A stretch of DNA of 37,092 nucleotides, from the NCBI GenBank assembly GCA_947646115.1, contig CANSFH010000010.1, positions 1-37,092 on the forward strand, in the 5' to 3' direction. A program made the translations under genes and the position numbers. The notes beneath the pieces are model-generated. The model searched no databases, was not told the DNA's origin, and saw only the letters and a list, made by a program, of their open reading frames with translations. The DNA is from an uncultured Mycoplasma sp. Its GTDB lineage: Bacteria > Bacillota_I > Bacilli_A > RF39 > UBA660. Shown here in pieces: positions 16,825 through 23,802 of the stretch (within the stretch, counting starts at the first letter, position 1; every line of letters starts with the position of its first letter).

Positions 16825-17470
16825 TTGGGATGAAAAATTAAATATTATTTGGAATAGTGAAGGGTTTAAAAAGTTTTATCAAGTTGTGGAAAATGAGTAT
16901 AAAACTAAAACTATTTTCCCTCCTAAAGATCATATATTTGAAGCGTTAAAACTTACAAGTTTTGCTAATACGAGAGTTGTTATAGTAGGGCAAGACCCTT
17001 ATCATGGGGAAGGAGAAGCCCATGGATTATCTTTTTCAGTTCAAAAAGGAGTAAAAGTTCCACCATCACTTCAAAATATTTATAAAGAATTATATGATGA
17101 TTTAGGAATACCACCTAAAAATGATGGGGATTTAACTAATTGGGCTAAAAGTGGAGTACTACTATTAAATGCAGTTTTAACGGTAGTTAAAGACACACCA
17201 GCTAGTCATAGAAAATTAGGTTGGGAAAGACTTACTGATTATATAATAAAGGTTTTAAATGAAAAGGAAGAACCAGTAGTGTTTATTTTATGGGGGAATT
17301 TTGCTAAAGAAAAGGCTAGTTTAATAACTAACCCTCAACATTTAATATTAACTAGTCCTCATCCAAGTCCTTTTGCAGCAAGATATGGATTCTTTGGTTC
17401 TAAACCATTTAGTAAAACAAATGATTTCTTAAGAAAAAATGAATTAAAAGAAATTGATTGGAGTTTATAA
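16811..17470 (+). CDS. ung: Uracil-DNA glycosylase, family 1
   Basis: 219 aa, typical length. It has the catalytic water-activating motif V-G-Q-D62-P-Y-H-G-E-G-E-A-H-G-L-S-F-S, LLLNAVLTV, the VVFILWGNFAK strand and the leucine-loop motif H184-P-S-P-F. It removes uracil from DNA as the first step of base-excision repair. The start overlaps the preceding gene; the site AGAAAGG lies inside that gene. All its Trp codons are TGG, which supports the standard code. A good terminator follows. Confidence 0.97.
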   Translation: MIGNDWDEKLNIIWNSEGFKKFYQVVENEYKTKTIFPPKDHIFEALKLTSFANTRVVIVGQDPYHGEGEAHGLSFSVQKGVKVPPSLQNIYKELYDDLGIPPKNDGDLTNWAKSGVLLLNAVLTVVKDTPASHRKLGWERLTDYIIKVLNEKEEPVVFILWGNFAKEKASLITNPQHLILTSPHPSPFAARYGFFGSKPFSKTNDFLRKNELKEIDWSL

Positions 17471-17476
17471 AAATAG

Positions 17477-17512
17477 ACTATTAGAAAAAGACAAATTCTA
17501 ATAGTTTTTTTA
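17477..17512 (+). terminator. Intrinsic terminator after ung
   Basis: A 10-bp stem (ACTATTAGAA 17477-17486 with TTCTAATAGT 17496-17505) and a T run. It separates ung from the convergent HTH gene. Confidence 0.85.
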
Positions 17513-17965
17513 TTATAAGTATTTTGGTTCGTCAGTTTTTCCTAGAAGATAATCTGCAGATATATTATATTTTTTGCATATTGTATAGAGAAAAGGAGTA
17601 GCGATAAGATTTATTCCTTTTTCATATTTTGTAATAGTAGTGCGATTAACATTTAAAATTAAAGATAATTTATCTTGAGTAAAGCTATTATCTTTTCTAA
17701 ATTCAGTTAATCTTTCACCAGATTTAGTTGAATTTATATCTTTGCTATTATTTGAATAGTTTTTTTCTTTGGTTAGGTTAAAGATAAAGTCTAAAGAAAC
17801 ATTATAGTAATTACATAAGGTATTTAGATGTTTTATAGGGATAGTTTGCAATTCTTTTTCGTATCTACGATATAAGCTTTTATCTACATTTAATAGGTTT
17901 CCAACTTCTTTTTGAGTTAGTCCTAATCTTTCTCTTAAGCTTTCTAAGTTGTTACCATAGTTCAT
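17513..17965 (-). CDS. Regulator with two tandem XRE-type helix-turn-helix domains
   Basis: 150 aa made of two XRE/Cro-CI HTH domains: residues ~5-60 (LRERLGLTQKEVGNLLNVDKS, LYRRYEKE) and ~85-145 (LTEFRKDNSFTQDKLSLILNV, TTITKYEKG), each followed by a helix of the type YNVSLDF or YNISADYLLGKTDEP. There is no sensor or membrane domain. I set the start at ATG 17965, which has GGTGAT 8 nt upstream; an ATG at 17980 lies on top of that site. It is divergent from the variable surface protein gene at 18144, with its strong promoter in between, so it is a likely regulator of that gene. A perfect palindrome TGAGGCCTCA at 18102-18111 is a candidate operator. Confidence 0.85.
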   Translation of the reverse strand: MNYGNNLESLRERLGLTQKEVGNLLNVDKSLYRRYEKELQTIPIKHLNTLCNYYNVSLDFIFNLTKEKNYSNNSKDINSTKSGERLTEFRKDNSFTQDKLSLILNVNRTTITKYEKGINLIATPFLYTICKKYNISADYLLGKTDEPKYL

Positions 17966-18041
17966 ATATATTATCACCATTTTAATTTTCTCATTAAACC
18001 TTTTGTTTTTTTATTATAGAGGATAAATAATCACATTTTTC

Positions 18042-18070
18042 TTGACTTTAGTATACCCAAGATATATAAT
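18042..18070 (+). promoter_or_regulatory. Strong promoter of the variable protein gene at 18144
   Basis: TTGACT (18042-18047), 17-bp spacer, TATAAT (18065-18070). A perfect palindrome TGAGGCCTCA lies at 18102-18111, about 25 nt into the transcript. It could be an operator of the divergent HTH protein. Confidence 0.75.
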
Positions 18071-18143
18071 ATTAATGTAAATGATAAATTTCTAATATAA
18101 TTGAGGCCTCATTATTTAGAACTTTGTAAGGAAGGGATAAATA

Positions 18144-19460
18144 ATGCAATTTGAAGTAATGAAAAAAAGTCATAAAAAAGAGATAATAATCGGAGTAATA
18201 GTATTAGTAACAATAGCTGTTGTTTTCATAGTGCAATTAAGTTTTGCCAAATATAAAGCAGTTAAGAACATGGCAATAGTAAGTGGAACAGTAAATTATA
18301 CAATGCCGGATTTTGAAATGATAGCAATGTATCAGCAAAAAGCTAATCAAACGTGTACAGAAGATAGCTGTTATGATGCAATAACAAAAATGCCAGCAAG
18401 TGGTTATGCAATAAATGAAAGCAAAAGTTATTGTAATATAAATAATGCTAAAGATACAGGAGCTAAACTTTATACCAATAGTTCAGGGGAGCATGTAATA
18501 TCTGGAATACAAAAAGGAAGCAAATGCTATGTGTATTTTGATAATGCAGCAAGTGATGCGCCAACTACTATACTTGGAAACGTAACAGTAAAAGATAGTG
18601 CAACAAGTTTTAAAGGAGTAGCAACAACAAATGAAGGCGTATACAAAGCACAAGATGACGATGGTGATACATACTACTGGAGAGGCGCAGTAACAAACAA
18701 CTATGTAAAATTTGCAGGTAAGTTTTGGAGAATTATTAGAATAAATGGTGATGGAACAATAAGACTAATCTATCAAGGAACAAGTGCCACATCAACAGGA
18801 GCAGATGCTCAAATAGGAACAAGTGTATATTCAGGTTATAATGATAATATGTATGTAGGATTTAAATATACAAGTGGACAAGTACATGGAAAAGGAACAG
18901 AATCAAAGATATTACAAGAACTAAATAAATGGTATGATAGTAATTTGAAGAAGTATGAAAATAAAATTGATCCAAATGCAGGATTTTGTAACGATAGAGA
19001 ACCAAGCACAAGTAATACAGAAAGTAATGGATATGGCGGAACAGGGATTACAGAAACATATTATGGAGCATATATAAGATTTTATCCAAATTATAGATGG
19101 AGAACAACACAAACTCCAACATTCAAATGTAAGAATAATAGTGATTGGTTCACAAAGATAGGCTCTTCAAAAGAAAATAAAAGTTTAACATATCCAATAG
19201 GATTAATAACAGCCGATGAAGTAGTGTATGCAGGAGGATTTGGAGGAACAAATAATTCAAAGTATTATCTATATACAGGTCGAGATTACTGGACAATGTC
19301 TCCACTTAACGGTCCTGATGGTAACGTGTTCATTGTGGGTTCGGCTGGCAAGTTAGACATCCCGAGCAGCACGGTTGGTGTGCGCCCAGTAATAAATCTG
19401 AAAGCTGATGTCACTTTAACTGGAGCAGGAACAAAAAGTAATCCATACGTAGTTCAATAA
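18144..19460 (+). CDS. DGR-type variable surface protein with one C-type-lectin-like domain
   Basis: 438 aa. Residues ~12-34 are a signal/anchor helix (IIIGVIVLVTIAVVFIVQLS), followed by a ~125-residue spacer with two short Cys-containing elements (YCNI, GSKCYVYFDN). The lectin-like domain runs from ~166 (DDDGDTYYWRGAV) through WRIIRINGDG, NMYVGFKYTSGQVHG, NAGFC, YYGAYIRF, PTFKCKN and ADEVVYAGG to GVRPVINLKAD and DPYVVQ. VR4 covers residues ~383-415. ATG 18144 follows AAGGAAGGG and a near-consensus promoter. It is divergent from a tandem-HTH regulator and is followed 11 bp downstream by a small RHH gene. Surface exposure and ligand binding are inferred from the layout. Confidence 0.88.
   Translation: MQFEVMKKSHKKEIIIGVIVLVTIAVVFIVQLSFAKYKAVKNMAIVSGTVNYTMPDFEMIAMYQQKANQTCTEDSCYDAITKMPASGYAINESKSYCNINNAKDTGAKLYTNSSGEHVISGIQKGSKCYVYFDNAASDAPTTILGNVTVKDSATSFKGVATTNEGVYKAQDDDGDTYYWRGAVTNNYVKFAGKFWRIIRINGDGTIRLIYQGTSATSTGADAQIGTSVYSGYNDNMYVGFKYTSGQVHGKGTESKILQELNKWYDSNLKKYENKIDPNAGFCNDREPSTSNTESNGYGGTGITETYYGAYIRFYPNYRWRTTQTPTFKCKNNSDWFTKIGSSKENKSLTYPIGLITADEVVYAGGFGGTNNSKYYLYTGRDYWTMSPLNGPDGNVFIVGSAGKLDIPSSTVGVRPVINLKADVTLTGAGTKSNPYVVQ
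19290..19388 (+). other. DGR-type variable region VR4
   Basis: It shares GTG TTC, GTG, TCG, GGC and GGT GTG CGC CCA GTA ATA AAT CTG with VR1 and VR3. Variable codons include AAC at 19323, ATT at 19332, GGT at 19338, GCT at 19344, and AGC, ACG, GTT before GGT GTG. It is two codons shorter than VR1 and VR3 between GGC and GGT GTG. AAC at 19308 and 19323 may be unmutated template codons. Confidence 0.78.
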
Positions 19461-19471
19461 TGAGGTATTAT

Positions 19472-19639
19472 ATGAAGTTTAAAATAGAAGAAAAGCCAAA
19501 AGAAGAAACTAATAATAAATGTATTAGGTTTCCTAAAGAGTTAATTAATAAAATAAATAAAGCTACTGATAAAAAAATAACATTCTCCCAGTTTGTTATT
19601 GATGCTTGTAATTATGCTTTAAATAATATAGACAAATAG
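19472..19639 (+). CDS. Small ribbon-helix-helix-like protein
   Basis: 55 aa. The C-terminal two thirds read as an Arc/MetJ-type RHH: a strand KCIRFPKELINKI, then a turn and second helix FSQFVIDACNYALNNI. ATG 19472 follows TGAGGT 5 nt upstream, and the gene starts 11 bp after the variable protein stop, so the two form an operon. Proteins of this type are usually DNA-binding dimers that autoregulate. Its partnership with a variable surface protein is unexplained. It is short, but has a clear ribosome site and a following hairpin. Confidence 0.65.
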   Translation: MKFKIEEKPKEETNNKCIRFPKELINKINKATDKKITFSQFVIDACNYALNNIDK

Positions 19640-19643
19640 ATTT

Positions 19644-19666
19644 AAGATAAGCTTTGTATCTTTTTT
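19644..19666 (+). terminator. Weak intrinsic terminator
   Basis: A 6-bp stem AAGATA/TATCTT (19644-19649, 19657-19662) with a short T run, just after the RHH stop. Confidence 0.45.
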
Positions 19667-19671
19667 AAAAT

Positions 19672-19708
19672 AATAATAGACGACTAAATTTTAAAGTCGT
19701 CTATTATT
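19672..19708. terminator. Long hairpin at convergent gene ends
   Basis: A perfect 14-bp stem (19672-19685 with 19695-19708, AATAATAGACGACT arm) and a 9-nt loop. It overlaps the last codons of the minus-strand LemA-like gene and likely terminates in either direction, although its T tracts are short. Confidence 0.6.
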
Positions 19709-20226
19709 TCATCATCCATATCTTTGCCATCAAAGAATAGTTTAATTTTAAAATTATGAATTCTAGCAATAACATTAGTGGGAAAACGTCTAATAATAGC
19801 ATTTTCTAGACTAGTGTTTTTATTATAATAGTTTTTAGTAGCAGTTAATTTTTCGTCGATTCTTTTAATTTTTTCAAGTTCTTCCTTTAATTTTTCATCG
19901 TCTTCTAATCCTAAATCATCACACATTTTTAAAATTAAAGTAAGTCCTTCATTAAGTTTACGATCCATATCAAAATTAGATATATTTAACTCACTTAAAC
20001 GTTCATATTCTTTGAAGTAATTTTTATCGGATTTCATATTTTTTTTAATACTATTACTAACTCTAATTAAGATATCATATTTTAAGCGTAAGTTTTCATC
20101 TATTATACTTTCAGCTTCCATAATTTTAGTTTTTAAATCATTTAGTTTATTAAAGAAGATTATATAATAAATACCACCTAAACATAAGATAATTATAATT
20201 ATTAATAAAATTGAGAACCATAGCAT
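19684..20226 (-). CDS. LemA-family membrane protein
   Basis: 180 aa. A single N-terminal membrane helix (residues ~4-27) is followed by a long helical domain. The C-terminal stretch LTATKNYYNKNTSLENAII with RRFPTNVIARIHNFKIKLFF matches the LemA signature (YN, then FP-N-IA-F-F). LemA proteins are membrane-anchored four-helix proteins of unknown biochemical role. I start it at ATG 20226, preceded by AGGTGATT; a GTG three codons earlier overlaps that site. It stands alone on the minus strand, divergent from the AAA+ locus. Confidence 0.82.
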   Translation of the reverse strand: MLWFSILLIIIIILCLGGIYYIIFFNKLNDLKTKIMEAESIIDENLRLKYDILIRVSNSIKKNMKSDKNYFKEYERLSELNISNFDMDRKLNEGLTLILKMCDDLGLEDDEKLKEELEKIKRIDEKLTATKNYYNKNTSLENAIIRRFPTNVIARIHNFKIKLFFDGKDMDDEIIDDFKI

Positions 20227-20290
20227 ATTAATCACCTATTTTAAGTATAACAATAAATTAAGTTTTTTTAAAGTAGTAAAACTAATTATT

Positions 20291-20319
20291 TTGCATTTTA
20301 AATAGCAATATGTTAAAAT
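20291..20319 (+). promoter_or_regulatory. Possible promoter of the AAA+ locus
   Basis: TTGCAT, 17-bp spacer, TAAAAT with an upstream TG (TGT-TAAAAT) at 20314-20319. Modest match. Confidence 0.4.
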
Positions 20320-20345
20320 AAAGCCTATAAATTGAGGTGATAAAT

Positions 20346-21764
20346 ATGTCTAAAATTTATGATACAATATATGCTTCTAATTTAATGTATATAGTTGTGG
20401 ATGAAAACGATAGAATTCAAAAGGAAAACACTGAAATGATTATGTTTCGAGTTATCGAACTTAATGGTTATTATTTTGCTGAAGAAATTGTAACAGGGTG
20501 TATTTTCCCTATTTGTAATATTTATCAAACTGGCAGTATAAAAGCATTTAAAGAATTTAGTGGTATATCAATTGGACGTTACTATATATGTGACATTAAA
20601 TTTAATAAGGGTAATAATTTTGGTGAGATTATTTTAGATGAACAGAATCAAAGAGGATCTATACAATATCCATCAATTGATGAAATTAATAAATATTTAG
20701 GAAGAAGAGAAAATAGTAGAAGATTTTCAATGATGATGATATCTTATCAAAATAGTAATGTTTATTTAGGTGATATAAGTTTTGTAAAAGACGAAATTAA
20801 TAAGTTAAAAACTAAACCATTAAGTGATTTGAGTGAAATTCAAAATTTTGGATATGATTTATCTCTTCAAGATGATTTATGTCACGCTATTGGTAGAGAA
20901 CGAGAATTAGAAAGAATAATTGAAAGTGCAGTTATTAAATGAAAAAGTATTTTGTTAATTGGTGATTCAGGGTCAGGAAAAACGGCAATCGCAGAAGATC
21001 TAGCTAGACAAATTAAAATGGGAATAAACTCTTGGTTAAGTGATAAAATGATTATAAGTATAAATGCTAATTCTTTAGTTGCTGGTACTAAATATCGTGG
21101 TATGTTTGAAGAAAATATGAATAAACTAGTGGAATTTGCTAGAAAAAATAAAGGTAAAGTAATTTTATTTATTGATGAAGTTCATTCTTTATACACTTTA
21201 GGTAATTCTGAAGAAAATAGAACTAATGATGCTATAAATATTTTAAAGCCGTATATAAGTAATCGAGATATTGTGATAATAGGGGCTACGACATCTCGTG
21301 AATATCGCGAGTATTTGGTTCGAGATCAAGCGTTTTGTGAACGTTTTGATAAAATAAGTATTAAGCCTTTAGAACAAAATCTAATTATCGAAATTTTATT
21401 AGAATTCATTAAAAAAATATCAAATAAATATGGAATTAATTACAATTTTAGCAATTTACGGGATTTAATTTTAAGAGTTTTAGATGTTACAGATGTTAAA
21501 CATCAAATTCAGTATAATGATATTAGAGTTTCAACTATAAGGTTAGCTAAAGACATTTTTGAAGATGCTTTTGTACATGCTAAATATCAACATAAAACTA
21601 TTATTTCAGAAATTGATGTAATGGAAGCATTAGTAAAATGTGAGAGATTATCAAGTGTAGTAAAAGAACAAATTGCAAGAAGTTTAAGAGAGGAAAGTCA
21701 AGAAGAAAATCCACCAGCAAGTTCTAAAATAATTCCTTTTAGTAGAGCTTTGAGGCAGCACTAA
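20346..21764 (+). pseudogene. ClpA/B-like AAA+ ATPase interrupted by an in-frame TGA
   Basis: One continuous frame of 473 codons from ATG 20346 (site GAGGTGAT) is cut by a single TGA at 20940-20942 (position 199). The match to Clp-type AAA+ modules runs straight through it: HAIGRERELERIIESAVIK, stop, KSILLIGDSGSGKT (Walker A), ILFIDEVHSL (Walker B), VIIGATTSREY (sensor 1) and FCERFDKI (Arg-finger region). The first ~180 residues are not a Clp N-domain and I do not recognise them. There is a single AAA+ module and no second one. A C-to-T change of a CGA codon would explain the stop. There is no ribosome site for a restart; TTG 20952 lies inside the domain. Either a recent pseudogene, a sequence error, or recoding. 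Confidence 0.8.
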
Positions 21765-21820
21765 CTATTTTTTAGATAATTAATTTTGAAAAATATGTTA
21801 GAATATGAATGGTGATTATA

Positions 21821-22324
21821 TTGAAAATAGAAAATTTAATATTAGGTGATTTAAAAACCAATTGTTATATAATAAGTAAAAATACCAAATGTATAATTAT
21901 TGATCCAGCAAGTGATGCAGAAGTAATAAAAAGGGCATGTAAAAACTATAAAGTTGAAGGAATACTTGTTACTCATCATCACTTCGATCATACTTTAGCT
22001 TTAGAAGAATTAGAAAATTTTTATAATTTACAGCATAATACACATAATAGTAAAGACTTTAAATATGAGGTTATAAATACTCCGGGACATACTAAAGATT
22101 CAGTAACATTTTATTTTAGAGAGGAAAATGTGATGTTTACAGGCGATTTTCTTTTTTATCATACTATTGGAAGATGTGATTTAGATACTTCGAGTATATA
22201 TGACATGAAAAATAGTTTAAAGAAAATAAGTGAATATCCAGATGATGTAATTATATTACCGGGACATGGTATTGGAAGTAAACTTGGAGAAGAAAAGAAA
22301 TTGTTTGATAGTTATTTCAAATAA
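21821..22324 (+). CDS. Metallo-beta-lactamase-fold hydrolase, glyoxalase II-like
   Basis: 167 aa from the TTG at 21821, which has GGTGAT 4-10 nt upstream; the ATG at 21809 overlaps that site. It has the N-terminal NCYIIS and IIIDPASDAE strands, metal ligands H52-H-H54-F-D56-H57, NTPGHT, FTGDFLFYHTIGRCDL and LPGHG near the end. This is the short hydroxyacylglutathione hydrolase-like (YqgX-type) family, usually ~210 aa, so this one is a small version. Substrate unknown. It ends at a bidirectional terminator shared with gerQ. Confidence 0.88.
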   Translation: MKIENLILGDLKTNCYIISKNTKCIIIDPASDAEVIKRACKNYKVEGILVTHHHFDHTLALEELENFYNLQHNTHNSKDFKYEVINTPGHTKDSVTFYFREENVMFTGDFLFYHTIGRCDLDTSSIYDMKNSLKKISEYPDDVIILPGHGIGSKLGEEKKLFDSYFK

Positions 22325-22347
22325 AAAAACGTATTAAAACGTTTTTT
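22323..22347. terminator. Bidirectional terminator between convergent genes
   Basis: A 9-bp stem (AAAAAACGT with ACGTTTTTT) with A- and T-runs built in. It overlaps the gerQ stop region. Confidence 0.7.
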
Positions 22348-22693
22348 CAGAGTAATCATGTTTGTAGTTAATTTTTTCATCAAACTCAACATAATCAAGA
22401 TAAATCATACGAAGTAAATACCATTTACCGGTTTTAGGGTCACTCATAATTAAATGATCTCTTCCTGCTTCTTCGATTATTCCTTCATAGGTTTTATCAC
22501 GCCATTCGGAAGAGTCAGGATAGGAAAAGTAAGCGGTAACTTTTTTTCCTTTATTTAATCTTAAAATATTTTCGATGTAACTTTGTTCCATAGGTAAAGA
22601 TTCCGAATAGTTTATATTTCCTGGAGGACTATCAATTACACCTGAATTATTATTGCTTGGAAATGTAGGACTACTAAAGAAATTTCCGTTCAT
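22334..22693 (-). CDS. gerQ: Spore coat protein GerQ
   Basis: 119 aa. The conserved C-terminal half is clear: SYIENILRLNKGKKVTAYF, YEGIIEEAGRDHLIMSDPKTG and WYLLRMIYLDYVEFDE, preceded by a low-complexity N-terminus rich in Asn, Ser and Pro. In Bacillus, GerQ localises the cortex hydrolase CwlJ to the coat and is cross-linked by transglutaminase. ATG 22693 is preceded by AGAGGTG. This is a sporulation gene expected to be mother-cell expressed; I could not fix a SigE or SigK promoter. It is divergent from the YitT-like gene. Confidence 0.94.
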   Translation of the reverse strand: MNGNFFSSPTFPSNNNSGVIDSPPGNINYSESLPMEQSYIENILRLNKGKKVTAYFSYPDSSEWRDKTYEGIIEEAGRDHLIMSDPKTGKWYLLRMIYLDYVEFDEKINYKHDYSEKTF

Positions 22694-22739
22694 TTATTAT
22701 TCACCTCTTTAAAGTATATGGTAAATAGATTGATTTATG

Positions 22740-22768
22740 TTGACAATTTAAAAAAAAGCTTATATTAT
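22740..22768 (+). promoter_or_regulatory. Promoter of the YitT-like gene
   Basis: Perfect TTGACA (22740-22745), 17-bp spacer, TATTAT (22763-22768), 22 bp before the ATG at 22791. Confidence 0.75.
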
Positions 22769-22790
22769 TTAACTAGAAAGTAGGATATTT

Positions 22791-23693
22791 ATGGATATAA
22801 ATAAAATATTAAAAAATGTAATGAATAAGAATAAAATATCACGATTAGTTTTAATGATAATAGGGGTGTTTTTATTAGGACTTAATTATAACTTATTTTT
22901 AATGAAAAATGAATTAGTAATAGGTGGTATGAGTGGTCTTGCTATAGTATTTAATAAATTATGGGGATGGAATAATCAATTATTTATTTATGCTAGTAGT
23001 TTTATTCTATTATTAGTCAGTTTTAAAGTTTTTGGTTATAAGAAAACAAAACCTACAATTATTGGAACAGTTTTATATCCTTTAATGGTAAGTTTAACGG
23101 CACCTCTTAGTAATATTTTAGTAAAGTACTTTGTGTTTGAAGATTTTATTACTACAATTGCTTTTACAAGTATATTATATGGTTTTGCAAGTGCGTTAGT
23201 TTATAAAATGGGGTATAATACCGGTGGTTCTGATATAATTATTAAGATTATGTGTAAGTATTTACATATGTCAGAGGGAAGAGCTAATTTAATTAGTAAT
23301 TTGGTAGTAATATTATTTGCAGGAATAATTTTAGGAGTTAATAAAGTAGTATATGCCATAATAATAATTTATGTTTCAAGCTTAATTATTGATAAAATGT
23401 TAATAGGGATTTCAAAAAGTAAATTATTTATTATTGAGACTAGTAAAATTCAAGAAGTTAGTGATATCATTATTAATGAAATGCATTTAGGTGTTACAAT
23501 ACTTAAAGCAGAAGGGGGATATTCTAAAAATAAAAAAGATTTATTAATGTGTGTTGTGCCTACTAAAGATTATTATATGTTTAAAGAAATTATTTTAGAG
23601 ATTGATAAAAAAACATTTTTTATAATTAATGATTGTTATGAAACTCAAGGGGGAACAATTAAAAATAATACAGGATTAGATGGTTTATTTTAG
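22791..23693 (+). CDS. YitT-family membrane protein (DUF161 + DUF2179)
   Basis: 300 aa. Five to six membrane segments occupy residues ~15-205, with family motifs GGMSGLAIVFNKL, YNTGGSDII and YGFASALVYKMGYNTGG. A soluble C-terminal DUF2179 domain (~215-290) contains VTILKAEGGYSK and KDLLMCVVPTKDY. Many Bacilli have several YitT paralogues; the transported substrate, if any, is not established. ATG 22791 follows AGTAGGAT and a near-consensus promoter. A short terminator follows. Confidence 0.92.
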   Translation: MDINKILKNVMNKNKISRLVLMIIGVFLLGLNYNLFLMKNELVIGGMSGLAIVFNKLWGWNNQLFIYASSFILLLVSFKVFGYKKTKPTIIGTVLYPLMVSLTAPLSNILVKYFVFEDFITTIAFTSILYGFASALVYKMGYNTGGSDIIIKIMCKYLHMSEGRANLISNLVVILFAGIILGVNKVVYAIIIIYVSSLIIDKMLIGISKSKLFIIETSKIQEVSDIIINEMHLGVTILKAEGGYSKNKKDLLMCVVPTKDYYMFKEIILEIDKKTFFIINDCYETQGGTIKNNTGLDGLF

Positions 23694-23714
23694 AGAACTT
23701 TAGGTTCTTTTTTT
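23692..23714 (+). terminator. Intrinsic terminator
   Basis: A short stem (AGAAC/GTTCT extended by two weak pairs) and a run of T after the YitT-like stop. Confidence 0.6.
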
Positions 23715-23752
23715 ATATTTTTGTTAACAAAGTAAAATTTTCTAAAATAAGA

Positions 23753-23782
23753 TTAACGAAATTAAAAAAAGTTTGTTATAAT
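23753..23782 (+). promoter_or_regulatory. Possible priA promoter
   Basis: TTAACG (23753-23758), 18-bp spacer, TATAAT (23777-23782), just before the AAAGGAGG site of priA. Confidence 0.45.
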
Positions 23783-23802
23783 ATTTAAAAGGAGGTATTT
23801 TT

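Noticed and set aside
17513..19639. Prophage or integrative element boundary around the HTH and RHH genes
   Set aside because: There is no integrase, no phage structural gene, and no direct repeat flanking the segment. Base composition outside the VR matches the surroundings.
20346..20942. Use of TGA as a tryptophan codon (Mycoplasma-type code)
   Set aside because: All recognisable Trp codons in conserved genes such as ung, sigG and rplI-ung operon members are TGG, and TGA closes genes at 15735 and 16822. One TGA does not support recoding.
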